DNA of 64,000 nt from Microvirga pakistanensis (GTDB taxonomy: Bacteria > Pseudomonadota > Alphaproteobacteria > Rhizobiales > Beijerinckiaceae). The translations under genes and the position numbers were made by a program. The stretch is taken from contig NZ_SPJX01000167.1 of the NCBI RefSeq assembly GCF_004458765.1, positions 62,001 through 126,000 of the forward strand, written 5' to 3'. Within the stretch, counting starts at the first letter, position 1. Each line of letters begins with the position of its first letter. A model generated the notes under the pieces. It searched no databases and was not told the DNA's origin. It worked only from the letters and a program-made list of their open reading frames with translations. Shown here one piece after another: positions 8,518 through 17,175 of this stretch.

Positions 8518-9312
8518 TCACCTCGCGTTTGGGCGCTGGACTGCACCCGGTGGGGAGGAAACCAGAGGGCTCGCAGCCTGAAGCCGTTCGGAGGTGACCG
8601 TCTGTGGGCGGATCGAAGCGTAATAGAGCGAAACAGCACGGATATCCTCATCCGTCATGCGCTTGGCGATGTCCTCCATGGAGACAGCACTGAGGCGGTC
8701 ACTTTTGCGCGCTCCGCCTTTCCAGGCATTAAGCTGCGCCTCCATGTACATCGCGTATTGGCCTGCAAGGTACGGATAGGTCGGCGGCAAACCTGCTCCC
8801 GCAGGCCCATGGCAGTTGATGCAGCCCTGGATGCCACGCTCGGAGCTCCCAATGGCCGCGAGAGCTCCGCCATGCTGCAGGAGCCTTGGGTCAGCCGCTT
8901 CCGGCGAGACGAAAGGCGCCTGCTCCTGCGCTGCGTAAAAAGCGGAGACATCTCGGATCTGTTGGTCGGAGAGACTCTGCGCGATGGGCGTCATGATCGG
9001 GTTCTGCCGAGCGCCGGAGGCATAATCCTTCATGGAATCGTAGAGGTACTTGTAGACCTGTCCGCTCAGGCGCGGGAAGGCTGCCGCAGCATCGCCTTTG
9101 CCGTCCACACCATGGCACTGGAAGCATGCGCCGCCCGGCCAAACGCCGGCTGCGGCCACCACAACTGCCCGGCCGCGCTCGACATCGGTTCCGCTCGGAT
9201 GGACGACGGCAGGATCTGGCACCTGCCCATTTTGGGCATGCCCAACTGCAAGCAGAAGCATCCCTGTTGCGGGCGCAAGAGCAAAGGGAATGAGGAAGCG
9301 GGGCATGAGCAT
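8518..9312 (-). CDS. Diheme cytochrome c (c4-like), first gene of the respiratory operon
   Basis: The 264-residue protein has a signal peptide ending near VGHAQ and two heme motifs, CFQCH and CINCH, in two class I domains. It is clearly paralogous to the diheme cytochrome at 4693-5577: both share a DYASG.R.N.IM.PIA.SLSDQ block and a MTDE.IRAVSLY.ASI block. Two diheme cytochromes in one operon suggest either a heterodimeric wire or separate input and output carriers. AGGAG lies just before the ATG at 9312; ATG 9306 is an alternative. The 115 bases upstream, to the next gene remnant, should hold the operon promoter. Confidence 0.9.
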   Translation of the reverse strand: MLMPRFLIPFALAPATGMLLLAVGHAQNGQVPDPAVVHPSGTDVERGRAVVVAAAGVWPGGACFQCHGVDGKGDAAAAFPRLSGQVYKYLYDSMKDYASGARQNPIMTPIAQSLSDQQIRDVSAFYAAQEQAPFVSPEAADPRLLQHGGALAAIGSSERGIQGCINCHGPAGAGLPPTYPYLAGQYAMYMEAQLNAWKGGARKSDRLSAVSMEDIAKRMTDEDIRAVSLYYASIRPQTVTSERLQAASPLVSSPPGAVQRPNAR

Positions 9313-9427
9313 GCCGCTCCTGGATGTTAGGTTGTTTCTTGGCCTTGCAGACAAACGTTGCCACGGCCAAGTTGTTCCGTCGCTTCGCCCTTGGATAGAT
9401 GCTAGCTCCTGACGTCAGATCTTACAT

Positions 9428-10481
9428 TTAAAGAAGGTAGAGCAGAACGATGCCGCCCACGAAGATGAGGATCGCTGCCACAGCGTCGTACCCCATGCGC
9501 AGGAAGGTCTTATTCTTGCGTTCCAGAAGCCCTATCACGAAAGCGGCGGCAAGGATCAAGCCAAGGAGCGCCGCGACTGCCTCAAATCGTCCGGCGGTGT
9601 TGAGGACAGGCTCTCCTGCGTAGAACACATCTGCGAGCAGAAGCAGGCCGACCGTGAAGGTTTGTGCCAAACACATCGCCTAAGGCCACCTCGTAGCGTT
9701 TCATACGAACGGCAGCCGCGATCGAGCTAGACTTCCGGCAGGAACGTCGCGAAACCGACAAGCACGAGTCCGACGAGGCCTGCGCCGAGGCCCGTGAGTT
9801 GCGAGATGGCATCGCCAGCCTGGGCAAGGGCAAAGCCTGCTACCAGTATGACCAAGGCGGCCAGAGACGTTCGCCCTACAAGGCCGGTAAGCGTCACTTG
9901 CTTGAGCGGAGACCGAAATTTGCGAGCGCCTTGGCTGCTGTTGACCGCCGTTCCCTCGTCTCTGACGGTGTGCCAGGGAGTACGCAGCCCGTAAGCGGCA
10001 GCAAGCCAGAAAGCAAAGACACAGTAGCAAAATAAGGCGAACACCAAGCACCTACACCTGCCACAGGGACGTCCCCGGACACGATAGCCATAGCAGCGAA
10101 AGCAAGGGCAGTGATGCTGAGCACACCCTGCATGAGCGTTGGCGACTTGCCTATCGCCGATGTGATTGCGTCTCGCCCAAGAACCGCATCGGCAAGGGCA
10201 ATCAGCAGGACGTTAATGGCAACGCTTCCAAGGAGATTGTTGACGGCAAGTGATGCATTTCCGGTCCAGGAGGAGGTACTTACGGCAGCCACCTCCGACA
10301 GGGAGGTGATACCTCCAAGAAGCAGCATGCCTGCGAAGGCATGTTCAATTCGTGCTCGATCTGCAATGGCATCCAAATACCCCGTCAGGCGAGTTCCGGC
10401 CCACCAAACGCAAGCTGCAGCCATGGCGAAGATCGGAACGTTAGCCCAGAGGCCGAAGGTGCCGAACTTAAGCAAGGACAT
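9428..10481 (-). pseudogene. Decayed sodium/calcium exchanger (CaCA family)
   Basis: Read in three frames, this stretch is a full-length relative of the intact exchanger at 15914-16987. The start (MSLLKFGTFGLWAN) has a GAGG site, and the first half keeps the family motif GMLLLGGITSLSEVA. A frameshift near 10047 is followed by a second frame ending LVGFATFLPEV with a stop at about 9727, a third piece (SSIAAAVRMKRYEVALGD) after a 1-base shift, and a last piece after a shift near 9672 (DVFYAGEP...GLLERK). Three shifts and a premature stop make it non-functional. It is probably an old tandem-like duplicate that decayed. Confidence 0.85.
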
Positions 10482-10564
10482 CGGTCTACCTCGACCCGTT
10501 TCCACCGGTCACGATAGCCAACCCAGCAGTAGCACTCAGCGGCTTGCCACGGGCAAAGGCCGCA

Positions 10565-10717
10565 TTATCCCATGATCAGCAGACCCACGATGGCAGCCAG
10601 CACGAGCCCAAGAGCCCCGCTGGGCCACAATCCCCAACTCCGGCTGTAGGGCCAGACCGGAACTGTGGCGACAATGAAGAGGATCACGAGAGCTATCAGG
10701 ATTCCGCTCAGGGACAT
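10565..10717 (-). CDS. DUF3309 family small membrane protein
   Basis: A 50-residue protein with two hydrophobic stretches flanking the signature PVWPYSRSWGLWPSG, which is typical of DUF3309. Function is unknown; members are common small stress-associated membrane proteins of alphaproteobacteria. It is a complete ATG-to-TAA frame with a weak ribosome site. It lies 83 bases upstream of the decayed exchanger on the same strand. Confidence 0.85.
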   Translation of the reverse strand: MSLSGILIALVILFIVATVPVWPYSRSWGLWPSGALGLVLAAIVGLLIMG

Positions 10718-10809
10718 CGTGTCATTCGCCTGTCATGGTGCCGATGTGGAACGCCAATATAAACGTGACCGTTGCAAGAAGGCTCGCTCTGTCCAGGGCA
10801 ATTGCCGCT

Positions 10810-11517
10810 TCAGAGCTTCGATCCAGTCACTGTGATCGGCTCGGATCTAATACTCCAATCACTGTTCTCTGCAGCCACGACGACTGCCACCTGCCTCATG
10901 TCTGCTGCCCAATCGGGAACACGCACGTTCATGCGCAGGGTACCGTCAGACGCTGTACGCGCCCGTTCAATGATCTCATAGGCTGCTTGGCGTCGACCCG
11001 CACCGATGACGACTGGCACATTGGGCGGCAGGCCCTGTGCCGTCATTGTTAGCGTCTCACCCGAGGCAATCTCCGTCGGAGTGACCGACACTGAGCCTTT
11101 GACCGAACCAGTCCCGGAGCTCTGGATCTGGCGCTCAACGCTCTCCATGCGCTGGCGAAGATCCGGGTTTCTGTCGAGAAGATCCTGGGCTGAGGAGCCG
11201 AGATTGCGGGCAAAGTCCGATAAAGTACCGACGGCCTGTCCCGCAAGGGAACCAAGGCGCCCGAGCCCCTCGCCGACATCTCCTCGTACATCGAGCTGCA
11301 TACCCACTCGGAGATCACGGGATCCTTCTATGCGCGGGTTAAGCCGCATCAAGCTCCGCTCTGTGACGTCGCAGCGCTCTGCGATGCTGCTGAGGGTATC
11401 GCCTCTTTGCACCGTAACCGCATCACCACACCCCGAGGTCTGTGGCTGCGACAAGGCCACGCTCGGCAACAGGGCGCAAGCAAGGAGCGAGAACATCAAG
11501 CTGAGCTGCTTTGTCAT
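10810..11517 (-). CDS. Secreted LysM-domain protein
   Basis: The 235-residue protein has a signal peptide (about 1-23), then a LysM peptidoglycan-binding domain (AVTVQRGDTLSSIAERC...LNPRI, about 33-78), a helical linker with DLLDRNPDLRQR, and a beta-rich C-terminal domain beginning SVTPTEIASGETLTMTA. The C-terminal domain also occurs in the LysM protein at 32603-33259, so the two are paralogues. GGAGGG lies 7-8 bases before ATG 11517. It probably binds the cell wall in the periplasm; no catalytic domain is visible. Confidence 0.85.
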   Translation of the reverse strand: MTKQLSLMFSLLACALLPSVALSQPQTSGCGDAVTVQRGDTLSSIAERCDVTERSLMRLNPRIEGSRDLRVGMQLDVRGDVGEGLGRLGSLAGQAVGTLSDFARNLGSSAQDLLDRNPDLRQRMESVERQIQSSGTGSVKGSVSVTPTEIASGETLTMTAQGLPPNVPVVIGAGRRQAAYEIIERARTASDGTLRMNVRVPDWAADMRQVAVVVAAENSDWSIRSEPITVTGSKL

Positions 11518-11547
11518 GCTACGGCCCTCCAGTGAGCAGGTCACTGT

Positions 11548-11622
11548 TCAGAACAACAGGAACAGAAGGATAATGATCGGAATCGGAATACCGATCAGCC
11601 AGAGCAGAAGACCTTTGAACAT
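11548..11622 (-). CDS. 24-residue hydrophobic micro-protein
   Basis: A complete short frame encodes MFKGLLLWLIGIPIPIIILL followed by FLLF. It has a strong GGGGAG ribosome site 7 bases upstream of the ATG and forms one membrane helix with a Pro-containing centre. It lies 30 bases upstream of the LysM gene on the same strand and may be co-transcribed. Similar single-helix peptides occur in related bacteria as far as I recall, but I cannot name a family. Confidence 0.6.
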   Translation of the reverse strand: MFKGLLLWLIGIPIPIIILLFLLF

Positions 11623-11854
11623 TGCAATCTCCCCTCGTGGCGAGACAAAAATCTGACGAGGCAACTCAGCGCGGCGCTGATGGTTCACTCCATGAGAGCA
11701 GAGAGAATGCCATCACGGCAGGTGAGTTTCCAGATCAGCATATTGCCGGAAAAACTAGCATCGGCTCCGCCGATCCCGATGCTCTGGATGGAGAAGGATC
11801 CGCCAGCCCTTCTATCCGAAGTTATCAGAACAAGAGAGCGAGGAGAATGATGAT

Positions 11855-12112
11855 GTGGATCGTAGCGGAATGCTGGGCGGCCTCATCACTCTGGCGCCTG
11901 AGCCGCTCTACAACTGGTATGCTGACCGAACCGAGGTCTGGAACTTCACCTTGATGGAAGATCAGCAGTCTGCAGGGTTGGTGATGTGGGTGCTGGCGAG
12001 TTTCGACTATCTACCTGCAGGCTTGGCCGTCATAGGTTTTTGGCTCAATCGCCTGAGATCCAATCCGCAGAGCGGTCTGCATTTGACGCTTCCGAACGGA
12101 GCGAAATATTAA
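11855..12112 (+). pseudogene. C-terminal remnant of a CtaG-like oxidase assembly protein
   Basis: An 85-codon open stretch contains GLITLAPEPLYNWY and MEDQQSAGLVMWV, which match the C-terminal membrane part of caa3_CtaG proteins (usual DQQLAGL.MW motif). The first two thirds of the gene are absent upstream. The only start is a GTG in the middle of the homologous region. It is therefore a truncated copy, separate from the intact ctaG at the window start. Confidence 0.6.
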
Positions 12113-12327
12113 TTCAATTTCTGAACACAGGTGTTTCGGCCAGCAAAGCGAAGCAGCTTGTATCAACCGGACCTGCCTAAGCATTGGCGAACAGCGTCGT
12201 ACCTGATGCATTGGACAATATTTGGCAATGCGTTGTTACCATGATCGTTGACGTGACGCATTCAGTTATACCTGGCACTTTGCCAGTGTGCTGAAGGCAG
12301 ATTACCGAACTGTGAAAGGTAATTGGT

Positions 12328-13206
12328 ATGCCCCATTCTGGGATTATCAAACATTGTTTTATGGTGATGTTGATCATCATTCTAACCCCTGGCACGTCAT
12401 TCAGCGCCGACACGGGCAACCTGGAGCAACTCCGGCAGCGAGCCCTCGTACTCGTCAACAAAGAACGACGTGAACGCGGGGTGGAGACCCCTTCTGAAGG
12501 AAACATGCTCAACACAGCGGCACAGACCCATGCCGCTGACATGCTGAAGCGAAGTTACTATTCCCACGTGTCGCCGGAAGGCAACACAGTCATGGACCGT
12601 TACATCGAGGCAGGAGGGGATCGATGGCAACTCACGGCAGAGAATATTGCGCAGTGTCGTGGATGCCCAATCCCACCTACAGTCGAGAGGGTCGAAAGCC
12701 TTCATCAGGGGCGGATGAATAGGCCTCCTCATCGTGAAAACATTCTGTGGCAAGGGCTAGACCGCTTTGGGTTCGGGATCATAGCCGGCTCTGATCAGAC
12801 CCTATATGCAGTCCAGACATTTGCCGGTCCCGGCAGGCCGAGAAACTTGCAACCTGACGAGCAGGCTCATGCAATCGAAGCGGAACAGCAGACCACAGTG
12901 GCTCTGCAAAGAGTCAACAAGGAGCGGCAGACCAATAATCGAGAACCGCTCAAGGCATACCCTGCTCTGATCCAAGCCGCATCAAATCTAGTTCAGGGAA
13001 GTGGTACAGATGGGAGTGCTCTCAATATTCGAGGTAATTTGTCGGACGCATTGCCAGATGATGCAAGCCGCAACTGGCAAACTCTCGCCGGCATAACAGG
13101 GCGGTGCGGCGGGTGTGGAGAGCAGCCGACAGCCGCTGATGTCAGGTTTTTCGTTCAGCAGCAAGAACAAAACCCGACTTGTGCCCCCTGGATGCCGATC
13201 CCATGA
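12328..13206 (+). CDS. Secreted CAP-domain (SCP/PR-1-like) protein
   Basis: The 292-residue protein has an N-terminal signal anchor (about 8-26) and a CAP domain, with the typical LVNKERRERG..., NTAAQTHAADM and YYSHVSPEGNTVMDRY blocks and the ENI / HRENIL motifs that carry conserved His and Glu. A second, weaker repeat of the first helix (ALQRVNKERQTNN) follows at about 190, suggesting a degenerate second CAP-like domain. It is likely periplasmic or extracellular with unknown ligand. The neighbouring genes do not form an obvious operon with it. Confidence 0.8.
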   Translation: MPHSGIIKHCFMVMLIIILTPGTSFSADTGNLEQLRQRALVLVNKERRERGVETPSEGNMLNTAAQTHAADMLKRSYYSHVSPEGNTVMDRYIEAGGDRWQLTAENIAQCRGCPIPPTVERVESLHQGRMNRPPHRENILWQGLDRFGFGIIAGSDQTLYAVQTFAGPGRPRNLQPDEQAHAIEAEQQTTVALQRVNKERQTNNREPLKAYPALIQAASNLVQGSGTDGSALNIRGNLSDALPDDASRNWQTLAGITGRCGGCGEQPTAADVRFFVQQQEQNPTCAPWMPIP

Positions 13207-13354
13207 GGAATTCACCAATGCTACCGTTCGGGCTAAGTGCCCGGTCAGGCCTGCTGTTCCAGCAGATAGGAGCAATCAAAGAGTTGAGGCTCATAGTGAA
13301 CTCATCGACGCTGGCCTAAGTTTCTTCTCATCGGCTTCAAGCGAAACATCCTTG

Positions 13355-13368
13355 AGATGACGTCATCT
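13355..13368. promoter_or_regulatory. 14-bp perfect palindrome upstream of the AI-2E-type transporter
   Basis: The palindrome agatgacgtcatct lies 36 bases before the transporter ATG at 13405, a position suited to a dimeric regulator. No cognate regulator gene is adjacent. The TGACGTCA core also occurs at 9410-9417 in front of the respiratory operon, which may be chance. Confidence 0.3.
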
Positions 13369-13404
13369 TTCCCCCTGATCAGGGCAAGGCTCTAAGGTGA
13401 AGGT

Positions 13405-14538
13405 ATGGCAGAACCAACGGGCAAGCGTTCCATGTCACAATCCCGGCAGGTCTCCTGGCGAGACCGGCTTGGCAGCCCTGGCCTGGAGCGGGATTGGGAT
13501 TATCTCAAGCGGCTCCTGCTCACGCTGGTGGTGCTCGGGTTGGCCTACTTCCTTTGGCGCATCTCAGGCATTCTGCTACTCCTGTTTGCCGCGGTTCTGC
13601 TGGCCGTTCTCTTCCGGGCGTTCGCGGACCTGATCTCGCGGCACACCCCGGTTCCGCAGCGTTGGGCCCTCACCGCTGCCATCATCACAGTCACTGCGCT
13701 TGTGGTGGCCTTTCTGGTCCTGTTCGGATCCCAGATCGGGGGTCAAATCTCCCAGGTGTTCGAGAGGCTGCCGGACGCCATTGATGCCGTGGGCAATCGG
13801 ATCGGAATCAACAATGCCAGAGACGAGCTTGAGAACGCCATCTCGTCAAACTCTGGTCCAAATGTCCTGTCCCGGGCTGCCGGGCTCGGCTACACCGTCC
13901 TTGGAGCATTGGCGGATCTGGCGCTGGTGGTCATCGCATCGATCTACCTTGCCGCCGATCCGCGCCTATACCGACGTGGGGTCGCCAAGCTCCTGCCTCC
14001 GAGCCAGCACGCACGCGTCTTTGACGCCATGGACGTGACCGGCAATGCACTGCGGTTCTGGTTTGCCGGTCAACTCGTTACGATGCTGCTGGTTGGTGTG
14101 GCCTCGGGGCTGGCGTACTGGTGGATCGGCCTGCCGTCTCCCCTTGCGCTCGCCATCATTGCGGCCGCGACAAACTTTGTTCCTTTTCTCGGCCCGATCC
14201 TGGGCGCCATTCCGGCGCTCGTCTTCGCATTCACCATGGACCTGCAAACCGTGCTGTGGACCCTCGGGGTTGTTGTGGCCATCCAGCAGATCGAAGGGAA
14301 CGTCATCACGCCATTCATCCAGAAGCGAGCCGTGGCGATGCCACCTGTCGTGGTGTTGTTCGCCATAGGCGTGTTTGGGTTGCTCTTCGGGCTGCCCGGC
14401 ATCTTTCTCGCGGTGCCGCTGGCAGTCACCATCACCGTTCTTGTCAAGAAGCTTTGGGTGCGGCAGACACTGGGGGAGGACACCACCGTCCCCGGTGAAG
14501 AGGCATCAAGTGATGACACCGTGCCAAAAGAGAAATGA
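13405..14538 (+). CDS. AI-2E family transporter (PerM-like membrane protein)
   Basis: The 377-residue protein has about eight hydrophobic segments and the family pattern: paired N-terminal helices (about 35-80), a helix pair with a GSQIGGQISQVFERLPD loop, and a C-terminal block with GLPSPLALAIIAAATNFVPF, IEGNVITPFIQKR and LFGLPGIFLAVPLAV. Members export or import diverse substrates (AI-2, Na+), so the substrate here is not known. AAGGT sits before ATG 13405. The C-terminal tail is acidic and unconserved. Confidence 0.9.
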   Translation: MAEPTGKRSMSQSRQVSWRDRLGSPGLERDWDYLKRLLLTLVVLGLAYFLWRISGILLLLFAAVLLAVLFRAFADLISRHTPVPQRWALTAAIITVTALVVAFLVLFGSQIGGQISQVFERLPDAIDAVGNRIGINNARDELENAISSNSGPNVLSRAAGLGYTVLGALADLALVVIASIYLAADPRLYRRGVAKLLPPSQHARVFDAMDVTGNALRFWFAGQLVTMLLVGVASGLAYWWIGLPSPLALAIIAAATNFVPFLGPILGAIPALVFAFTMDLQTVLWTLGVVVAIQQIEGNVITPFIQKRAVAMPPVVVLFAIGVFGLLFGLPGIFLAVPLAVTITVLVKKLWVRQTLGEDTTVPGEEASSDDTVPKEK

Positions 14539-14591
14539 GCCTGCGCGAGCGACAGATGTGAGCCAAGAGCATAGCAATCGGCAGCAGGCCG

Positions 14592-14605
14592 CCGCTTGAA
14601 AGCGG
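14592..14605. terminator. Small hairpin between convergent genes
   Basis: A CCGCT/AGCGG stem with a 4-base loop directly abuts the stop codon of the minus-strand sugar dehydrogenase and lies 54 bases after the plus-strand transporter. No T-run follows, so its role as a terminator is uncertain. Confidence 0.3.
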
Positions 14606-15742
14606 TTAGGACCCGTCGCCGGGTGTCAGGCGCACGAGCCTTCCGCTATCGGCATCTGTCAAGGCATAGACTGCACCGTCAGGTCCTTGGCGCACATCCC
14701 GCACCCGAGCATTCAGATTGATGCGGTCCTCGCCCGTGACCTTCTCGCCATCAAGAGCGACACGCACGATGCTTGAGGCGCTCAACCCCCCGATCAGCAG
14801 CGATCCGCGCCAGTCTGGGAAGACCTCACCGGTGTAGACCGTCATGCCGGAGGGTGAGATCACTGGCGTCCACTGATGCACCGAGCCCGCGAAGTTCGGT
14901 CGGGATGGCGGATCCGGGATGTCGCGTCCGTCGTAATGCCGGCCCCAACTCACCTCGGGCCAGCCGTAGTTCTTGCCAGCCTCCGGCCGGTTGAGTTCAT
15001 CCCCGCCTCTTGGACCCATCTCGGCGACCCACAGCGCACCTGTTTGCGGGTGCAGGGTTGCAGCCTGGATGTTGCGGTGCCCGTAGGACCAGATCTCGGG
15101 CCGGGCGCCCTGCCGGCCGACGAAGGGATTCTCGTTCGGCACCGTCCCATCGAGATTGATCCGCACGATAGAGCCAAGATGGCCGGAAAGATCCTGGGCC
15201 GGATCGAACTTGAAGCGCTCGGCCAGCGTGACGAAGAGCTTGCCGTCAGGCGTAAAGACGAGCCGCGAGCCGAAGTGGTTGGGGCCTTCCACCTTCGGCT
15301 GCTGCCGGAAGATCACCTGAAGGTTGTCGAGCCCTGTGGCGGCATCGTTGAGCCGACCCCGTGCTACTGCGGTTCCAGCGGTGCCACCCTCGCCCGGCTC
15401 GGCATAGGTGAGATAAACAAGGCGGCTGGACGCAAAGTCAGGGGCGAGCGCCACATCGAGTAAGCCCCCCTGCCCTCGCGCGAAGACCCTGGGTACGCCA
15501 GACAAAGGCTCGGAGATCTGGCCATCCTTCGTCACAACCCGAAGTCGCCCAGGGCGCTCGGTCACCAGCATGCGTCCGTCCGGGAGGAAAGCCAGCCCCC
15601 AGGGATGCTCCAGCCCGCGTGCGATGGTCTCAATCCGAACCTTGCCGGTCTGGGATGTCACTGTCTGAACCCGGTTCTCCTGCGCATGTGCCACGCCAAG
15701 GGCGGCAGTAAAGGCAGAAGCAAGAGCAATGGACCTGCGCAT
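14606..15742 (-). CDS. PQQ-dependent sugar dehydrogenase (soluble aldose dehydrogenase-like)
   Basis: The 378-residue protein has a signal peptide (ASAFTAALGVAHAQ) and a six-bladed beta-propeller of the GSDH family. Motifs include LEHPWGLAFLPDGRMLVTERPGRL at the entry blade, GLLDVALAPDF, YGHRNIQ (catalytic His region) and WVAEMGPRGGDELN with the metal-binding segment. Enzymes of this family oxidise aldoses in the periplasm using PQQ and calcium. GGGAGG precedes ATG 15742; the in-frame ATGs at 15763 and 15760 lack a good site. No PQQ synthesis gene is in the window. Confidence 0.9.
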   Translation of the reverse strand: MRRSIALASAFTAALGVAHAQENRVQTVTSQTGKVRIETIARGLEHPWGLAFLPDGRMLVTERPGRLRVVTKDGQISEPLSGVPRVFARGQGGLLDVALAPDFASSRLVYLTYAEPGEGGTAGTAVARGRLNDAATGLDNLQVIFRQQPKVEGPNHFGSRLVFTPDGKLFVTLAERFKFDPAQDLSGHLGSIVRINLDGTVPNENPFVGRQGARPEIWSYGHRNIQAATLHPQTGALWVAEMGPRGGDELNRPEAGKNYGWPEVSWGRHYDGRDIPDPPSRPNFAGSVHQWTPVISPSGMTVYTGEVFPDWRGSLLIGGLSASSIVRVALDGEKVTGEDRINLNARVRDVRQGPDGAVYALTDADSGRLVRLTPGDGS

Positions 15743-15913
15743 GGCTGGCCTCCCAGACATCATGAGTTGCCCGCCAACGCCCCACAGCCTGTTCCGATCC
15801 TCACCGGACGGTCACGAAGGTGCGACCGCAATCATCTGGATAGTCGCTCAGTTCAGTGGTGGGATGGACGGCAAAGGCTCTCGCGAGCCCTGATCGGCCT
15901 GCAGATGGTCACT

Positions 15914-16987
15914 TTAGCCCCCGCTCCCTGAGCTGCGCTGGTCAAGCACGTACAGCACCACAAGCCCTGCGATGTACAGCACGATTGTCGCCAGCGAGTC
16001 ATAGCCCATGCGGGCAACCGTCCTGTCCTTGCGCTCAAGAAGGCCGATGACGAAGACGCCGGTCAGGACAAGGCCAACAAGGGCCGCAACCGCCTCGAAC
16101 GCCCCTGCCTGTGCCAGAACCGGGCCACCAGGATAGGCGAGGTCCGCGATGAAGATCAGCGCGATGTTGAACAGGTTCGTGCCGAAGATATCACCGACCG
16201 CCATCTCGTACCGGCGGATCCGCACCGCCGCGACAATGGAGCTGAGCTCCGGCAGCGAGGTCGCAAAGCCCACCAGCACAAGACCCACAAGACTGGCGCC
16301 CAGCCCAGTCTGCTTTGCAATGGCGTCGCCCGTCTGGGAGAGCAGGAAACCGGCACCGAGGATCAGAATGCCGACGATGGCTGTCTTGATGATGAGCGTG
16401 CGCAAGGGCTGCTTTTCGGCCTCATCCTCCCCCTGGTCATCTTCGCCCGGCATATCGCCTGTGTCCGGCTCGTCGTCGATAGTGGTCCACACATGTCGGC
16501 GCTCGTACCCGGATGACAGCCAGAGCGAGGAGACACATAGAACGATCAGGGCCGTCGAGCCCAGACCCACACCGGCGATGGGGAGGTCGCGTGCCAGGAT
16601 GACCACTGCCACGGCAGCGAGCAGCAGCATGCCGAGGGTTCCCTGCAGAAGCGTTGCCGGCTTGCCGATGACTGATGTGAGGGCGCTGCGGCCCAGCACG
16701 GCATCCGCAATGGCAAGAAGCAGGATGTTGATCGCGGCGCTGCCGAGCAGGTTATTGACAGCGAGAGGCGCGTTGCCGGTCCAGGAGGCCGTCGTGACGG
16801 TTGCGATCTCCGGCAGCGAGGTGATCCCACCCAGCAGCAGCATGCCCGTAAAAGCCTGCCCGATGCCGGTCTGGCTGGCGATACCGCCTACGTAAGAGGC
16901 AAGGCGGCTGCCCGCCATCCAGACAATGATGGCGCTTACCGCGAAGATGCCACCGTTGAGCCAGATCGAGAGATTATCGAACCCCAA
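15914..16987 (-). CDS. Sodium/calcium exchanger (CaCA family membrane antiporter)
   Basis: This 357-residue antiporter has two homologous halves. The first carries TGMLLLGGITSLPEIATV and the second LVLVGFATSLPELSSIVAAV, the alpha repeats that bind the cation; an acidic cytoplasmic loop (about 165-190, rich in D/E) separates them. It likely expels Ca2+ or another cation in exchange for Na+ or H+. The start is a TTG at 16987, preceded by AAGGAAGG, and this matches the N-terminus of the decayed copy at 9428-10481. The frame is open to 17167 but that extension is hydrophilic and unlike the family. Confidence 0.88.
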   Translation of the reverse strand: MGFDNLSIWLNGGIFAVSAIIVWMAGSRLASYVGGIASQTGIGQAFTGMLLLGGITSLPEIATVTTASWTGNAPLAVNNLLGSAAINILLLAIADAVLGRSALTSVIGKPATLLQGTLGMLLLAAVAVVILARDLPIAGVGLGSTALIVLCVSSLWLSSGYERRHVWTTIDDEPDTGDMPGEDDQGEDEAEKQPLRTLIIKTAIVGILILGAGFLLSQTGDAIAKQTGLGASLVGLVLVGFATSLPELSSIVAAVRIRRYEMAVGDIFGTNLFNIALIFIADLAYPGGPVLAQAGAFEAVAALVGLVLTGVFVIGLLERKDRTVARMGYDSLATIVLYIAGLVVLYVLDQRSSGSGG

Positions 16988-17175
16988 GTTTCCTTCCTTT
17001 CCGGCGCGATGCTCCGCCTGCGATCGGGTTCTGACTGCGGAGTGCAGGTGCCAACGACCGATTTTTGGAGAACTCTGCCTATTGGCAATTAGAGGCGACC
17101 GTCGACGGAAAGACCACAGCTGGAGGTCACCAGCGCAAGCAGTGATCAGGTCTTGCAGGACGATCAACGACGTCG

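Noticed and set aside
9409-9418. CTGACGTCAG palindrome before the respiratory operon
   Set aside because: It is short, about 100 bases from the first ATG, and could be chance; mentioned only because the same core occurs at 13355-13368.
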